From contig VJWN01000001.1 of NCBI GenBank assembly GCA_007644065.1, positions 758,340-822,339 on the forward strand: a stretch of 64,000 bases of DNA. Direction: 5' to 3'. Source of the DNA: Margaritispora aquatica (taxonomy: Eukaryota > Ascomycota > Leotiomycetes > Helotiales > Discinellaceae). Every line of letters begins with the position of its first letter. Position 1 is the stretch's first letter. The notes beneath the pieces are model-generated. The model was not told the origin of the DNA and made no database searches. It saw only the letters and a program-made list of their open reading frames with translations. Below are positions 35,853 through 47,020 of the stretch, in pieces. The position numbers were made by a program, and so were the translations under genes.

Positions 35853-36576
35853 AGCATTTCTTGCCAGAAGTCAAAGCGATGAAGCAGAGTAGAGGCAGCT
35901 GCCAGTACTGAGCTTCCCAAGAGTAAAGGCGACTCTGCAAAGTATGAAGACGATGTTGCAGAACTGAGCTCGTGCCGCAATCTGGTTGATGATGTCAATA
36001 TATAAAGTACCACCGCCGTATAAACTGGCACCGGTAAGTGTCTGGGCTCAATTGTCAAACCGGCAACCGGACAGGAGGACTGGCCCAGCTTCTTTGTTCA
36101 TTTCGAAGAATAACGTGAAAAATCTGGACTAAATTCGACTCTAATCTGATATCAATGAAATTGCAGAAGGTAGGATTAGCTTATTAGTCTCACTTAGGTC
36201 TGGGTCTGGGTCTGGTTCTACGAGAAGCTACCTCATCAGCCTCAACTACCTTACCTCAGGTATGAACCCCTTAGAATTTAAAGTTGAGTAGACTTGGATT
36301 TCAATGCGAAAGCCGTATGCCAATAGACGTATTTTTGAACATGGAGACATACCTATTGCAATAACTTTTGTTTTCCTTTATTTTATTCTATGGAGGACTC
36401 AAGCTAACACCTTACAGCGGGAATTACACGGATCACGTGCTATTTTCATTCTGGGGCACCTACCTTACCTAGGTACAGTGTAGGTACAGTGCAGGTGTAC
36501 ATAACCTACCTCACCTGCATTGGTTACATGCCACATCAATATCTCAAATCTAGGTAGCCGATTCTGAGGGTTGGAG
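35853..36576. other. Divergent promoter region of CCZ1 and FMT1
   Basis: This 724-bp region contains GTCTGGGTCTGGGTCTGGTT (36199-36218). It also contains a palindrome-rich block (36465-36515) with TAGGTACAGTG repeated twice and several CCTACCT/AGGTAGG words, which recur in other spacers of this window. No gene. Confidence 0.5.
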
Positions 36577-38267
36577 ATGAGGGTGAGATTCATCAAGTGT
36601 AGGACGGGACCTCTTGTGCAACATGTACCCTCCCTAAGACTACGAAGGTTACCAAGTCTTCCCAGCAAGTCTTCCAGAACTCAGAAATGGTGGGAACAGT
36701 GCCAACAATTACGATTGGCTCAACAACAAAAGAATCTAGAGAAGGAGAAGACCATATCGAAACAATCGAAGCCTTTACGTATCTTATTCTGTGGATCAGA
36801 TGAGTTCAGTTGTGCCTCTTTAAGAGCGCTGGTAGATTTGCAGTTACGCAATCCAAAATTGATTAGCTCTATTGATGTTATGATCCGTCCCGGCAAACCA
36901 TCAGGGAGGTTCATGAAAACAGTTCGAGAAGGTAATGTAATAGCCGTCATGTTGTGAAGACTGCTAATAGTTGTCTATTCAGTACCACTCAAAGCTGTAG
37001 CCGAAAGATATGGTCTTCAGATTCACGAACGTGATACATTTACTGGCTGGGAGGTAAGCTTGCGAATGATGGAATCATATGAGAATGATTGTGCTGATAT
37101 GGATTATCAATAGCTACCCTTAGCACAGGGAAAACCTATAAATCTCATTGTAGCGGTCTCGTTTGGACTATTTGTGCCACCTCGGATATTAAGAGCAGCA
37201 GCATACGGTGGAATAAATGTACACCCTTCTTTGCTCCCCAAGTAAGCACTCTACAGGTGACGGTAATTACGTGATTGGGCACATCTAAATTATGAATTAG
37301 TCTACGTGGCCCAGCGCCAATCCATCATACAATACTCGCAGGTGTGAAATCGACAGGCGTAACAGTTCAAACGCTGCACGAAAAAACCTTCGATCACGGC
37401 ATGATCTTGTCACAGACCAAACATGTAGCAGTGACAGATAGAATGAAGTATGCAGATTTGCACAAGATTCTTGCACCATTGGGCGGGAGAATACTAGCAG
37501 ACAGTCTCGAAAGAGATTTGCACACGCCTCCGCTAAAAGATATCTCAGCAAATGAAGCTTCAACGCACAAACTTCTGCACGCGCCGAAAGTCACACCTCT
37601 GGACAGAAAGATTGACTTTGAAAAGCGACATCGGATAATGCGCCAGTATCAAGCCTTAGGTCGGCTCTGGGCTGATATTTGCATTGATGACTCAACGTCT
37701 AAACGTTGCGTCTTCGAGGATTTCGAAGAAGTGGACTTCAATTTCACTGAGGAGATAGATCCAGACAAGACCCCAAGAATTTCCGCATCGCCTAATTTCG
37801 ACCTCGATGATGCCTCTGAACTACCAGCAGCCCGTTTTCGAGTAATTGTTGGTTCCACTTCGGCGGGAAAGAAGGTGCCTATGTTCTATGTTGAAAGTGG
37901 TGACGATATCATCATTGCTGCTAGGGGAAGACGAAAAGGATATGCTCATTCAAGGAGAGGGACACTTCGAGTTTCTAAAATCACAGTCGCTGGACAGCCT
38001 ACTAAATCAGCGGCGGCAGCACTCAGAAGCTTGCAAAAAGCCGGAAAATGGATCATAGCGAGACCAGAGACCGATGAGGATTTACTGGCGAATCTTCCAA
38101 AAGTATCTCTATTCAAGAGTGAAGTGAAAGGCTTCACTGCTCTCGCACGAGATGCGAAGAAGTCAAAAGCCTCTCAGCAGCCTACTGGAACCGGTGAACA
38201 AGCAGAAGGGGGAACAACAACCTCATCAGAATCAACAGATGTACAGTCGATCCCAAAAAGTCCTTGA
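36577..38267 (+). CDS. FMT1: Mitochondrial methionyl-tRNA formyltransferase
   Basis: Exons 36577-36931, 36983-37053, 37114-37241 and 37301-38267 give 506 residues. The enzyme formylates initiator Met-tRNA in mitochondria using 10-formyl-tetrahydrofolate. The basic N-terminus (MRVRFIKCRTGPLVQ, RLRRLPSLPSKSSR) looks like a matrix presequence. The catalytic domain starts at LRILFCGSDEFSCASLRAL. The formyltransferase triad is seen as Asn and His in INVHPSLLPNLRGPAPIHH and Asp in KTFDHGMILSQ. The C-terminal tRNA-binding domain is weaker, ending in a Lys/Ser/Thr-rich tail that may be disordered. Introns are 51, 60 and 59 nt and each restores a conserved motif (SLLPN|LRGPAPI). Confidence 0.93.
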
Positions 38268-39067
38268 AAGTTTTCTCTGTAATATAGAAGCATGGCCTTG
38301 TGCAAAGCAGACACGAAGGTATTGTAGGATCACATTGTATAATTATATGTAGACATCTATTCTCAGAGTTTCCGGTATGAGAAGTTGTGATCGTATAATA
38401 AGTAATCACCATTCATGGCTTTCCTCAACTCCAGAAGAGTTTGTATTTCATCTCTTCCCAAATTTCAGTTTAGTTCAATCTAGCGCTCTACGATGCGAAG
38501 AGATATGCATTTCAGAAGGAACACACTCTACAATCTTCCCAGCTTTCCGAGATGTTTAATGCCCCCCCAAGGATGTTGTATGTATATATATCTCAGTAAG
38601 CAAGGTGGGAGAGGAAACACACTCGAATTATAGTAGTTAGTTTTCCTAGCACGATGTCGCCGAGAGGACGAAGCGACGGGTACAACAAATGCACGAGATA
38701 CATTATATTTAGACATCTATGATCATAGGGAGATCATGAATGCCACGAAGCAATGCCGAGGGGTGGGACTTGTTTGTGCAAAATCGAGATATAATATAGG
38801 TGAACTCACAAACTGCTTTCAATGTAGCTAAGCCACTGTCTTGGGCATATTTAATGGAAGGCTTCAAAATGAGATGAGGCATACCTGCAGCCCAGTAAAT
38901 TGAGCTTCCTTGTTCTGGCGTGTTTTCAAACCTGGCCACTACCAGGAACAGTGCACTCATATTGAGAATTAGCCGGTTGGACCTCAACATGATCTTACAA
39001 CGACTAAGCCATTGAAGGTGCCAACCCCCTGCGTTAGACTCCTTTATATGATTACATTTCTTGAGAT
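38268..39067. other. Spacer, no gene supported
   Basis: This 800-bp spacer lies between two plus-strand genes. A 93-codon minus frame (38709-38990) lacks homology and has poor protein character. Nothing else was recognised. Confidence 0.45.
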
Positions 39068-39878
39068 ATGAAGGACATGAGCCAAACGGGCTTCTGTGAA
39101 CAATATCAAGCTCGGTGTCGCATTCCGAAAGAAATTATGGGTCCTCTTCATGAGCATATGCTACTGATGTTAGGTGATCAAGGTGTGGGCAAACGGCACA
39201 TAACTCTACGTGTGAGTTTCAAAGTCGCAAAGCTCCTCCCGATGACTGACTTCACAAAAGTTTGGCTATAGTCAATGGGGCTTCGGCGAATATGACCCAA
39301 CAGACGACTTTGACTATCAAAGGAGGCTCAGAGTCGAGCAACTGATTCCAAGAATCCGAATAGACCACTGTCCATACACAACCACACCCCGGAATGTAGA
39401 GCTATGTCTGAAATCGCCCTTCTATGACGGGGCATTTGTCGTCTATTCCGTCACTTCCAGAACATCTTTTGAGAACGTAAGGGGCTATGTCGAAGAAGTG
39501 GCCGCTGCAAAGAAAAAGACAAATACCGATCGTTTCGTCCTGCTCATAGTGGGCAATAAATCAGACTGTATTGCAGAAGAGCGACAAGTCTCCACGGCCG
39601 AAGGAAAGGCTCTTGCCGTGTCCTTGGGCATCGGGTTTGCAGAAGTTTCGGCGAAGACAAATGAGAATATCGATGAAGCATTTCGGCAATTTGTCTTGGA
39701 CGTTTGGGAGCAGTACCCAGAGAGGAAGGAGGATTCTTCGAAAGAGAATATCCATTCAGATATTATAGGAATGATGGAAAGATATAATGCTCGGATGCAA
39801 GCTAAGATGCCGGCTCCTTCAAAAGGTGGTCTGCATTGGCTCCAACAGCTGTGGAAGAAATCAAAGATGGCACGATGA
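39068..39878 (+). CDS. Degenerate Ras-like small GTPase
   Basis: Exon 1 is 39068-39211 and exon 2 39261-39878, giving 253 residues. The acceptor CACAAAAG was chosen because it gives LRFGYSQWGFGEYDPTDDFDY, which aligns with the Ras switch I 'EYDPTIEDSY'. G1 is LGDQGVGKRH at residues 35-44: the Lys is present, but the Ser/Thr that binds magnesium is Arg43. The switch I Thr62 is kept. The G3 region 'DTAGQE' is replaced by IDHCPYTTTP (Asp83 kept, Gly and Gln lost). G4 NKSD (147-150) and G5 EVSAK (176-180) are intact. The C-terminus ends KKSKMAR with no CAAX box, though it is basic. So it probably still binds the guanine base but is unlikely to hydrolyse GTP as Ras does. A lineage-specific, fast-evolving Ras paralogue is the best guess. 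Confidence 0.8.
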
Positions 39879-39969
39879 AAATCGACCTATTATATCAGAT
39901 TTGAAATGTGGTTCTCTCATTACTTTTAACAATGCTTTGGTATCTCCTTGCTTGAAACAACCCATCATT

Positions 39970-42267
39970 TTACAGCTTGTACGACCCGGATCCACCAACA
40001 GTCGCGGCATCTCGCACCTTCTTGCCTTCCACGTCCCTAATATCACCCTTCTTCCCAATAACTTTAACACCACCCTTCTTAAGCTCACCAAGCGTCTCCG
40101 CATTCCGCAAGGTCTTCTTGCTCTGAGGTCTTTGGTTGAGCTCCACACCACCCCTCTTCTTGATTCTCTCCTTCTCTCTTCGTCTCCGTCTAAGTTTCTC
40201 TTCTCTCGTCATCTCCTGTCTCGCAACAGGCGCGCCACTCTTTGGCACCACCTCACCCTTTTCAATTGTCTCCTTATCCTTGCCAGCCTTGTAGATCTCT
40301 TGTGGTGCCAGCATACTGTCAGCGCCGCTGATACCACTTGCCGTTGTGGGCTGGGCGTCTTCCATTGCTATAGTAGCGACATCAGATACGACTGTCAAGC
40401 TGGGTGCTGCAGGTTTAGGCTTGTAACTCCAACTGCTGAGAGCATCCAACTTGGCGCTGACATCCTTCCACATGACTTCGATTTCTTTTTCTTCCTTGCG
40501 AGACTTCTCGTCGGCCTTGCTGACGTATGTATCTGGATTGTGATTCTTGACATGCTCTTCTTCGTACATCTCAGCCAGACTTTGTTGTGGCTTAGAGTCA
40601 TCCAGTTCGAATGCCCCTCTCCTGGTATTTGCTGGTGTGCTTAAGTCATCGGGACGACGACGTATCACTTCGTCAAATTCTTGTGCTAGGATTCGTCTCT
40701 TGATGAGCTCTTCAATACTTTCACTAACCTCAGCGGTGACCTCCAAGACAGGCTTGCCAGTGCGCTCAAAATCTAGGTCTTCGTCGAGCAACGAGTTCAT
40801 AGGGCGGTCAGTAGCTCGTGCTTCTCCGGCAAGTGTCCATTCTCGCTTTGCCACGGATGCAGCCTCTAGACGCCGGATCTCCTCAGCTAATTTGCCTTGC
40901 CGGCGTTCGTGTGCAGATTTTCTGGATTTGGGATTTGCTGCATCAACATCTGATAGAGCATCTTCTGAATGATCACCATCAGACTCATCATCGAACAAAT
41001 CTCTTCGAACGTCTGCGATAGCACGCTCCATCACAGCTTCGTCATCTTCGGGTTCGGCAAATTTGACCTTTCGTGCTTGACGTGCGAGATAATCTGCTTG
41101 CCTCTCGCCTTTGCCTGCTTTCCTTGGAGGTGGTTCGAAGAAATCCTTGTAGAGAATATCGTTTGTATTGTCTCCCACGGGATCAACATCCTCATCCATT
41201 AAATCGTCGCTCTCCTCAGCTTCATCGTCGCTATCTCCTTCGGGTGCGTTAAGATCCATGTTACCAAATGTCGGACCATCCTCTTCGTCCTCGGATTCTG
41301 ATTCCTCAGCTTCGTCCTCTTTTGCATCTTTTCCGGTAGTCTTTTGTGGAGTAGATGATGCCTTTTTAGAAAACGCCATTGGATCCACGTCCCAATCGAT
41401 ATCCTCTTCATCGCTAGCTTCTCCCGTGAAAGTATCAGCAGCTGCATCTTGTCGTTCCAGAAATTCCGTTTGCTTGTTGAACTCGTCGATTGAGAAAAAT
41501 CCATCGTTTAGGCCATTTGGATCGGCGGTATAAATGCCAGCATCTTCCTTATCTTCCTCGAAATCTTCATCATCTTCATCTTCCTCATCGTCCACATCGT
41601 CCACTTCAATGAATCCTTCTCCATATTCTGGCGAGTCTTCGTTACTAAGACCTTCCTCGTCCTCACTTTCTTCCAAACCGTCCATATCTGATTCTCCATC
41701 GTCCTCCTCATCCATACTCTCATCATCTGACCCAACTTCAAATCCATCGTCGCCAAATTTCAAAAGCTGCACTCCATCCTCGTCGCTCTCTTCCTCTTCA
41801 CTTTCTGCACTTGAGTCGGCCTCCTCCATGGTTTTAGTCACATCGCCAATAAGAGCGGAAAGGACTCTGCTCGTCTGTTCCCATATTTGTCCAACTTCAA
41901 ATCCCGTAGTATGCACTTTTCGGATCTTCAGTACCTCTCCTTCGGCAGCCTCGATTTCACCCCTCTTCCTTTTCCTCCTCTGCTCTTTCAATTGTTCGGC
42001 TTGCTCATCTCCCAGCTTTCCAGCAAAGATATCCAGATTCGCTTTAGCTATTTCTGCACCTGAGTCTTTCAAGGCCTTTCGGGATTCGAGGGCGCCCCAT
42101 CTTGCAACCGGTGCAGTACCCAGTAGTCCATTAAGGTCTGCCATTGAGTTTGTTGCCGTTAGGTCTTGTGTGGAGGGCACAGCGTTTGCGTTTGTTGCTG
42201 AAGGATAGTTGGTCAATGTGTGCGAGGTTGAGGTCATTGAAGAATCCGTGCTGATGGTAGTGGCCAT
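39970..42267 (-). CDS. MPP10: U3 snoRNP protein Mpp10
   Basis: A single exon of 765 residues. Mpp10 with Imp3 and Imp4 joins the U3 snoRNP in the small-subunit processome and is needed for early cleavages of 18S pre-rRNA in the nucleolus. Diagnostic features in order: a long acidic Glu/Asp/Ser region from about residue 150 to 450, YKDFFEPPPRKAGKGER, RATDRPMNSLLDEDLDFER, EELIKRRILAQEFDEVIRR, LAEMYEEEHVKNHNPDTY and VMWKDVSAKLDALSSWSYKP. The basic tail (RRRRREKERIKKRGGVEL) completes the family. The ATG at 42267 begins MATTISTDSSM; the frame is open slightly upstream but without another ATG. It is tail-to-tail with the Ras-like gene, 91 bp apart. Confidence 0.95.
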   Translation of the reverse strand: MATTISTDSSMTSTSHTLTNYPSATNANAVPSTQDLTATNSMADLNGLLGTAPVARWGALESRKALKDSGAEIAKANLDIFAGKLGDEQAEQLKEQRRKRKRGEIEAAEGEVLKIRKVHTTGFEVGQIWEQTSRVLSALIGDVTKTMEEADSSAESEEEESDEDGVQLLKFGDDGFEVGSDDESMDEEDDGESDMDGLEESEDEEGLSNEDSPEYGEGFIEVDDVDDEEDEDDEDFEEDKEDAGIYTADPNGLNDGFFSIDEFNKQTEFLERQDAAADTFTGEASDEEDIDWDVDPMAFSKKASSTPQKTTGKDAKEDEAEESESEDEEDGPTFGNMDLNAPEGDSDDEAEESDDLMDEDVDPVGDNTNDILYKDFFEPPPRKAGKGERQADYLARQARKVKFAEPEDDEAVMERAIADVRRDLFDDESDGDHSEDALSDVDAANPKSRKSAHERRQGKLAEEIRRLEAASVAKREWTLAGEARATDRPMNSLLDEDLDFERTGKPVLEVTAEVSESIEELIKRRILAQEFDEVIRRRPDDLSTPANTRRGAFELDDSKPQQSLAEMYEEEHVKNHNPDTYVSKADEKSRKEEKEIEVMWKDVSAKLDALSSWSYKPKPAAPSLTVVSDVATIAMEDAQPTTASGISGADSMLAPQEIYKAGKDKETIEKGEVVPKSGAPVARQEMTREEKLRRRRREKERIKKRGGVELNQRPQSKKTLRNAETLGELKKGGVKVIGKKGDIRDVEGKKVRDAATVGGSGSYKL

Positions 42268-45200
42268 TGCAGACTTCACATTCAATATCAACCTCGTTTC
42301 GCAAAGTTCTTTGAAATTTTTTGTCCGATAAGACCCTCAATCCGAGTCTTATCGGCAGGCACATGATTTATGGTACCAAGACGCCGTCATCACATGACCG
42401 GGGAAACTTTGACCCTTTCCCGGGCTACTTTAGGTCTTCGATAGCATTCGCCAGAAAGTACTCGTATATACCTACTCGTATACAACAACAATTAGGCATG
42501 TTTAGCCTACCGAGGATGACTTATTGCATGCCACCTTGGCAATGTACTTGATTCATACCATATCAGTATGGTCTCGACTATTCTCCATACAAAGTAACTT
42601 CAGCTAGCCTGAAGAGAGTTTTTATTGCTTCACGTGGTACCAGCAATGGCGCTGCCCATAAGGTAGGTATTCTTAATCAATGCCTACCATTGACTCGACT
42701 CATGTATCTTTTGTATCTCATGTACTGTATCATTTTCTTTATCATCTTGGACTGGGTATACTCTATCAGCTCATTTCGAGCCCTCTTGATAGGTTCGAGT
42801 ATCCCAACATACCCACCTAGTCAATAGAGTCTGGCATAAACCCTATCAACTTACAATAATTCTCAGCCACATTGACCACAACCCACAGCGATACCTCTTC
42901 CCTGTGCATTGGGAATCCCTACCTACCTTAGATACCTTATACTTTCTTCAGTCGGAACCACCTCACAGTGTCACATCACGATATGCACAATCAGGGCAAA
43001 TGTGGTTAATATTTGTAATGCCATTCCACCTACATGGCGGCAAATGGCAGGGTTACCTCCCAATTCCGAACTCGCAGGCACAATAGCACGACATATTCTC
43101 ACATTCTCACCATCGAAGAATCTTCAAACCGATGCCAAGGATGCCGAAGATAGTGTGTATCTTTCTCAACTTGCTTTTTCTGGTCTCAACGCAAGGATAA
43201 CTCCAGTACCTGTGCCCCTGGTCAAAGGCGTCCGTACTTGTGCCTCGTTACTCGGTACCATTCCTCTTCTTCACCGTCCCCTTATCATACCTGCAACCTT
43301 CTCGAGAGCGCCTCGCGGGTGGCCGGTGAGACATGCGTCACTTTGGTTGACGCCATCAGTTGCACTGTCTCATTGCTCGTGTGACAGTCTACTTTATTGA
43401 GCGAATTTGAGTTTTGAGGGAGATTGATAGAGCAGGCTATGCCAAATATTCTGGTATACTGGATTGGCACCATTCGCCAATTGACAGGATCAGGCGAAAG
43501 TAAACTGAAAAGCTTCCACATGTGTCATTGTCAATTATTCGTCAGGGACGTTTGGAGTACTCTGGGATGATATTTACCGGCATATCAAGCTAGGCAGTTG
43601 TCAATGGATGAATCTCATGTTCGGGTTACACTACCGAAAGAAAGCCACAGATAGGGACTGACAAAATCGTCCCACAAAGGAGAAGGTCCATGATTAACTT
43701 GGGTAAGGCATTGTAAGGTTCTGTTAAGCTGCAATGTTCCAGATATCCCCGTGTTATGGGAGTATCAAAGGAAACACCTTATGCAAGGATGCAAGGATGC
43801 ATGGATGCGAGTATGAGAGGTTAGAGAAAAGTAAGATCTTATCTTTATTGCATTGATCGAGGCGCCTTTGTGGTAGCTAATTGGTTATGAAACACACTCT
43901 TTAGCTTTTGGTGGGAGGTAGAAAGGTCTTTGTGAATTGTCTCATAGTTCAGCTTTGTGTCTTCAGGTATCAACCTCCACATGCATAGATAATGAAGCCA
44001 TAGAAGCCTTCTGTCAAAGCACAAACGTAGGCAATACAGCGTCCTCTGAATACCATCTTGCAATAATCAATGATCAATTAAACATGGTAATAAAAAGATA
44101 ACATCAGCGAGATCAGGATAAATACCGTAACTTAACTCGCTAATTTATAATAGTTGAATGGTTGTCTATATCAGACAATTAGCTCTACTAATGTGCTCGG
44201 TTTAGTCTTTGCTGCAGTTGGAAAACCTAAGTAGTCATCTACTTTGTAAATCTCCCATGCATGCAGATGCAAAATATTTTCCTTCCTAGCACTGCTTGAT
44301 CCTCTCCTCACTTTTTCATCTGCTACCGGAAACCAGTCCGTCGTCGACGTAATATTTATCATAGAATCAAAGGTTCTCATCCCGCACCCTGACTTAAAAC
44401 CTGGTAGATGCAGATGTAATTGCAGAAACAGAGGGGTTCAGCATATGATCCACCACAACCGCAGATGCATACCGGCCTTCTTGCTTCTTCCAGTCCTCTA
44501 ACCTCACCACCTCAGCCACTATAGATTGCATCCCACATTCGCCCACCCACCACGGACGGAAGCACCCAGAACCCAGACTGTTCAGCGGCCCCAGTAGGCG
44601 GGCCAGTTCAAGGCTGATTGTCTTGCGGCCCCTCCAGAATCACGATCACGGAGCCAATCATCCAGCTTGGAAAGAAGGCTCTTTGCGCAGAAATAAATGC
44701 TGCATACGCATGTGCTTTCTTGTTCCTGTCTTATAGTGCGCATCTTCCATCTTCCGTGGACGGAGGACGATTATATATTAAATATACAATTCCATTCACC
44801 ACCCACCACGTACCTCGCACATCAAGGCCTTTCCAGACTTTCCTGCTTCTTCTGCCAACAATACAGCGATACAGTACTGTCCTATGTCCCAATATTACGG
44901 ACTTGGCGCCTAATTGATCCAAAATTGTTCCAGGGTTCCCAGATTCCCATCCAAGCTTCCACGATCATCTCAACCCTGCCCTGCGTCAGTGTCCTGCCTC
45001 CCAGTTCTGGACCTTGAAACATTGCCAAGCAGGGATTTTGAACTCTATCAGGTTATCTGCAGCCATTGACCCAGAACATAAAGTTCGGCCCATTGCCTCT
45101 GCCAGTACCAGTCTGGGGAAGCGTCGCTGCAATTTGAATCATCCGTTTGCGGTGACGATTGCCAAAGTCAATTGCACCAATTTCAATTCTATAAAGTCTT

Positions 45201-45479
45201 CTGGGACGCATTCTGGTCATTTCTTCTTTCTACTATTCAGGAATTGTACTCTATCGCGAGATTTCGACATTCTTGGCGGTTGTGAGGAGTGATCGTTTGG
45301 AATTCAGATAAGATCATTCAAGAGGATTTGTCGGTGGTTCCTGGTTTTTGGCTTCTGCTCAGCCGAGACACCTCCAAAATAACGCTTTCAATCGACGCGA
45401 ATTGCACAAAGAGTGATCGGGATACAAAAAAAAGGAAGCAAGACACGCCTGCTGGCGAGGTCGTACAAGCACAGCAGGT
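42268..45479. other. Gene-poor spacer of 3.2 kb
   Basis: This is the longest gap in the window. It includes the MPP10 promoter at the left and the SPX gene leader at the right. A GCAAGGATGCAAGGATGCATGGATGC repeat lies at 43783-43808. A 163-codon plus frame at 42909-43400 has no recognisable domain and no ATG at its 5' end. No tRNA or transposon features were seen. Confidence 0.5.
42313..42355. promoter_or_regulatory. Upstream element of MPP10: A/T box and GATA inverted repeat
   Basis: About 50-90 bp upstream of the MPP10 start lie GAAATTTTTT (42313-42322; reverse AAAAAATTTC, similar to the rRNA-processing element of yeast) and a perfect 10-bp inverted repeat, CCGATAAGAC (42325-42334) and GTCTTATCGG (42346-42355), with an 11-nt spacer. 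Each arm holds a GATAAG word. The position fits a core promoter. Function is inferred. Confidence 0.45.
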
Positions 45480-47020
45480 ATGAAGTACGGAGAAGCCTTT
45501 TCTGCACAATCTGTGCCACAGTGGGCGCCATGTAAGTATCCGAACTTTTCAAAGATTGCTCAAGTTCTGGTGTGGTGTGGTGGGATGATGCATTGTGTGG
45601 AGAAACAACACAACTGACTTGTCATCCAGACAACGTCGATTACAATGAACTCAAGAACCTGATCAAAGTCAATACAACCAAAGTGCACCATTCCCAGGCA
45701 ATTGCTATTCCCGGCCAGGAAGATACGAAGTTGCAGATATTCGAGGCTGCGTTCTACAATGAGCTTTCAAATCAACATGACCGAGTCGATCTCTTCGTGA
45801 AGAGTAAAGCAGACGAGGTTGGTCGACGTCTACGTTCGTATTCCTAAGCTCTCAACCAAAATGCTTGCATACTGATCTGCGGCAGAATTCCTTCAAAAGA
45901 GTGTTCTACGATTGCTAGCACGATGTTCGCAGAGTAATGCAGAAGGCAAGACGATGTCTGTCAAACGACAAGAGAAATTTGCGAAATATGACAACCAGGT
46001 GGAGAGATGCGGGGACGATATTAGGTCACTCCAGAGATTCGTTGCAGCTCAGCGTATGGCATTCCATAAGATATTGAAGAAATACAAGGTACGAGGCCGA
46101 TTCGACGAGGTCTACCAATACAAAGCTGACAGAAGACATAGAAATGGACCGGTTCAAGATCCATGGGAGAGCGTTTCCATGACGAGATAATGGGAGATCC
46201 CAAGAGTTTCGTCCGCCGCGACTTTGCTTCGCTATTATCGCAGTACCATGACCTCTTGGCCACTTTGCGTGCTTCCACTCCTGCCATCAGTAATCGATCT
46301 TCTCCTGTACATTCACGCCGACACTCACGACGGCCAAGCGTGCAGGTTCCGTCAACACCACAGGCATACTGGAACGAATATGACGACGGTAGTGAAGGGG
46401 GAGGGGACGAAGCATACACGATTCTGGTGGATCCAAATGCTGAAGGTTTTCCGGGAGAAAAATACTTTCATTATTTGATTACCAAGGCTAAGAAACCAGT
46501 CGACAGTCTAAAGGCATGGCTTTCTCCGCCATCAACACCGCGTGAAAGACGACCGCTACTTACCAACGAGCATGGGAGTTATTTCGATAGCCAGCGTAGT
46601 CTCATAGATACAGATCTAGAGGACGAAGCTTACGCATCATCATCGAACGAATTTCCGGCAGGCTATGCAACGCACTATGCGACATTTCCAAGTATTAGCG
46701 ACCAGAGGATTTCTCGATCTCGCGAGAAGCTGCTATTCCAAACCATGCTTCTTAGCTACACAGCTGCCTTGGTGATGCTCTTGATCGCTGGAATTCTGGT
46801 TGCCACAGGTCGACGGAAACTTCGTGTAGAAGTCGATGCTGGCGTGCTCGTGGGTGTGTTGGCTAGCTTGTTTTTTGCTCTAATTGCTTTGGCAACTATG
46901 ATGTATCGTCAAGAGCGGTTGAGTTGGCTCCATCGCTTCTGCTCTTGGTTCACTTTCCTTGGCGTTTGTCTTTCAGATGGCCTGCTAATTTTTATCGTCA
47001 TGGGTAAGGCCAAGTTTTGA
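45480..47020 (+). CDS. SPX-domain membrane protein (Vtc5-like candidate)
   Basis: Exons 45480-45531, 45630-45833, 45886-46088 and 46142-47020 give 445 residues. SPX domains bind inositol pyrophosphates and report phosphate status. The domain fills residues 1-180: MKYGEAFSAQSVPQWAP joined to YNVDYNELKNLIK, then KFAKYDNQVERCGDDIRSLQ, and the Lys-rich helix AFHKILKKYKKWTGS that forms the inositol-polyphosphate pocket. A Ser/Arg/His-rich linker follows, then three C-terminal membrane helices (LLSYTAALVMLLIAGILVA, AGVLVGVLASLFFALIALA, FLGVCLSDGLLIFIVMG). There is no VTC polymerase tunnel domain and no EXS domain. This short SPX-plus-three-helix layout is most like accessory subunits of the vacuolar polyphosphate polymerase, but the identification with Vtc5 is tentative. 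Confidence 0.85.

Noticed and set aside
38709..38990. 93-codon minus-strand frame before the Ras-like gene
   Set aside because: Composition is not protein-like, there is no homology, and neighbouring frames are equally open.
41534..42208. 224-codon Ser-rich plus-strand frame
   Set aside because: It is the antisense translation of the acidic Glu/Asp/Ser region of MPP10.
42909..43400. 163-codon plus-strand frame in the long spacer
   Set aside because: The frame does not begin with ATG. No domain or signal peptide was recognised, and there are no convincing introns linking it to a longer product.
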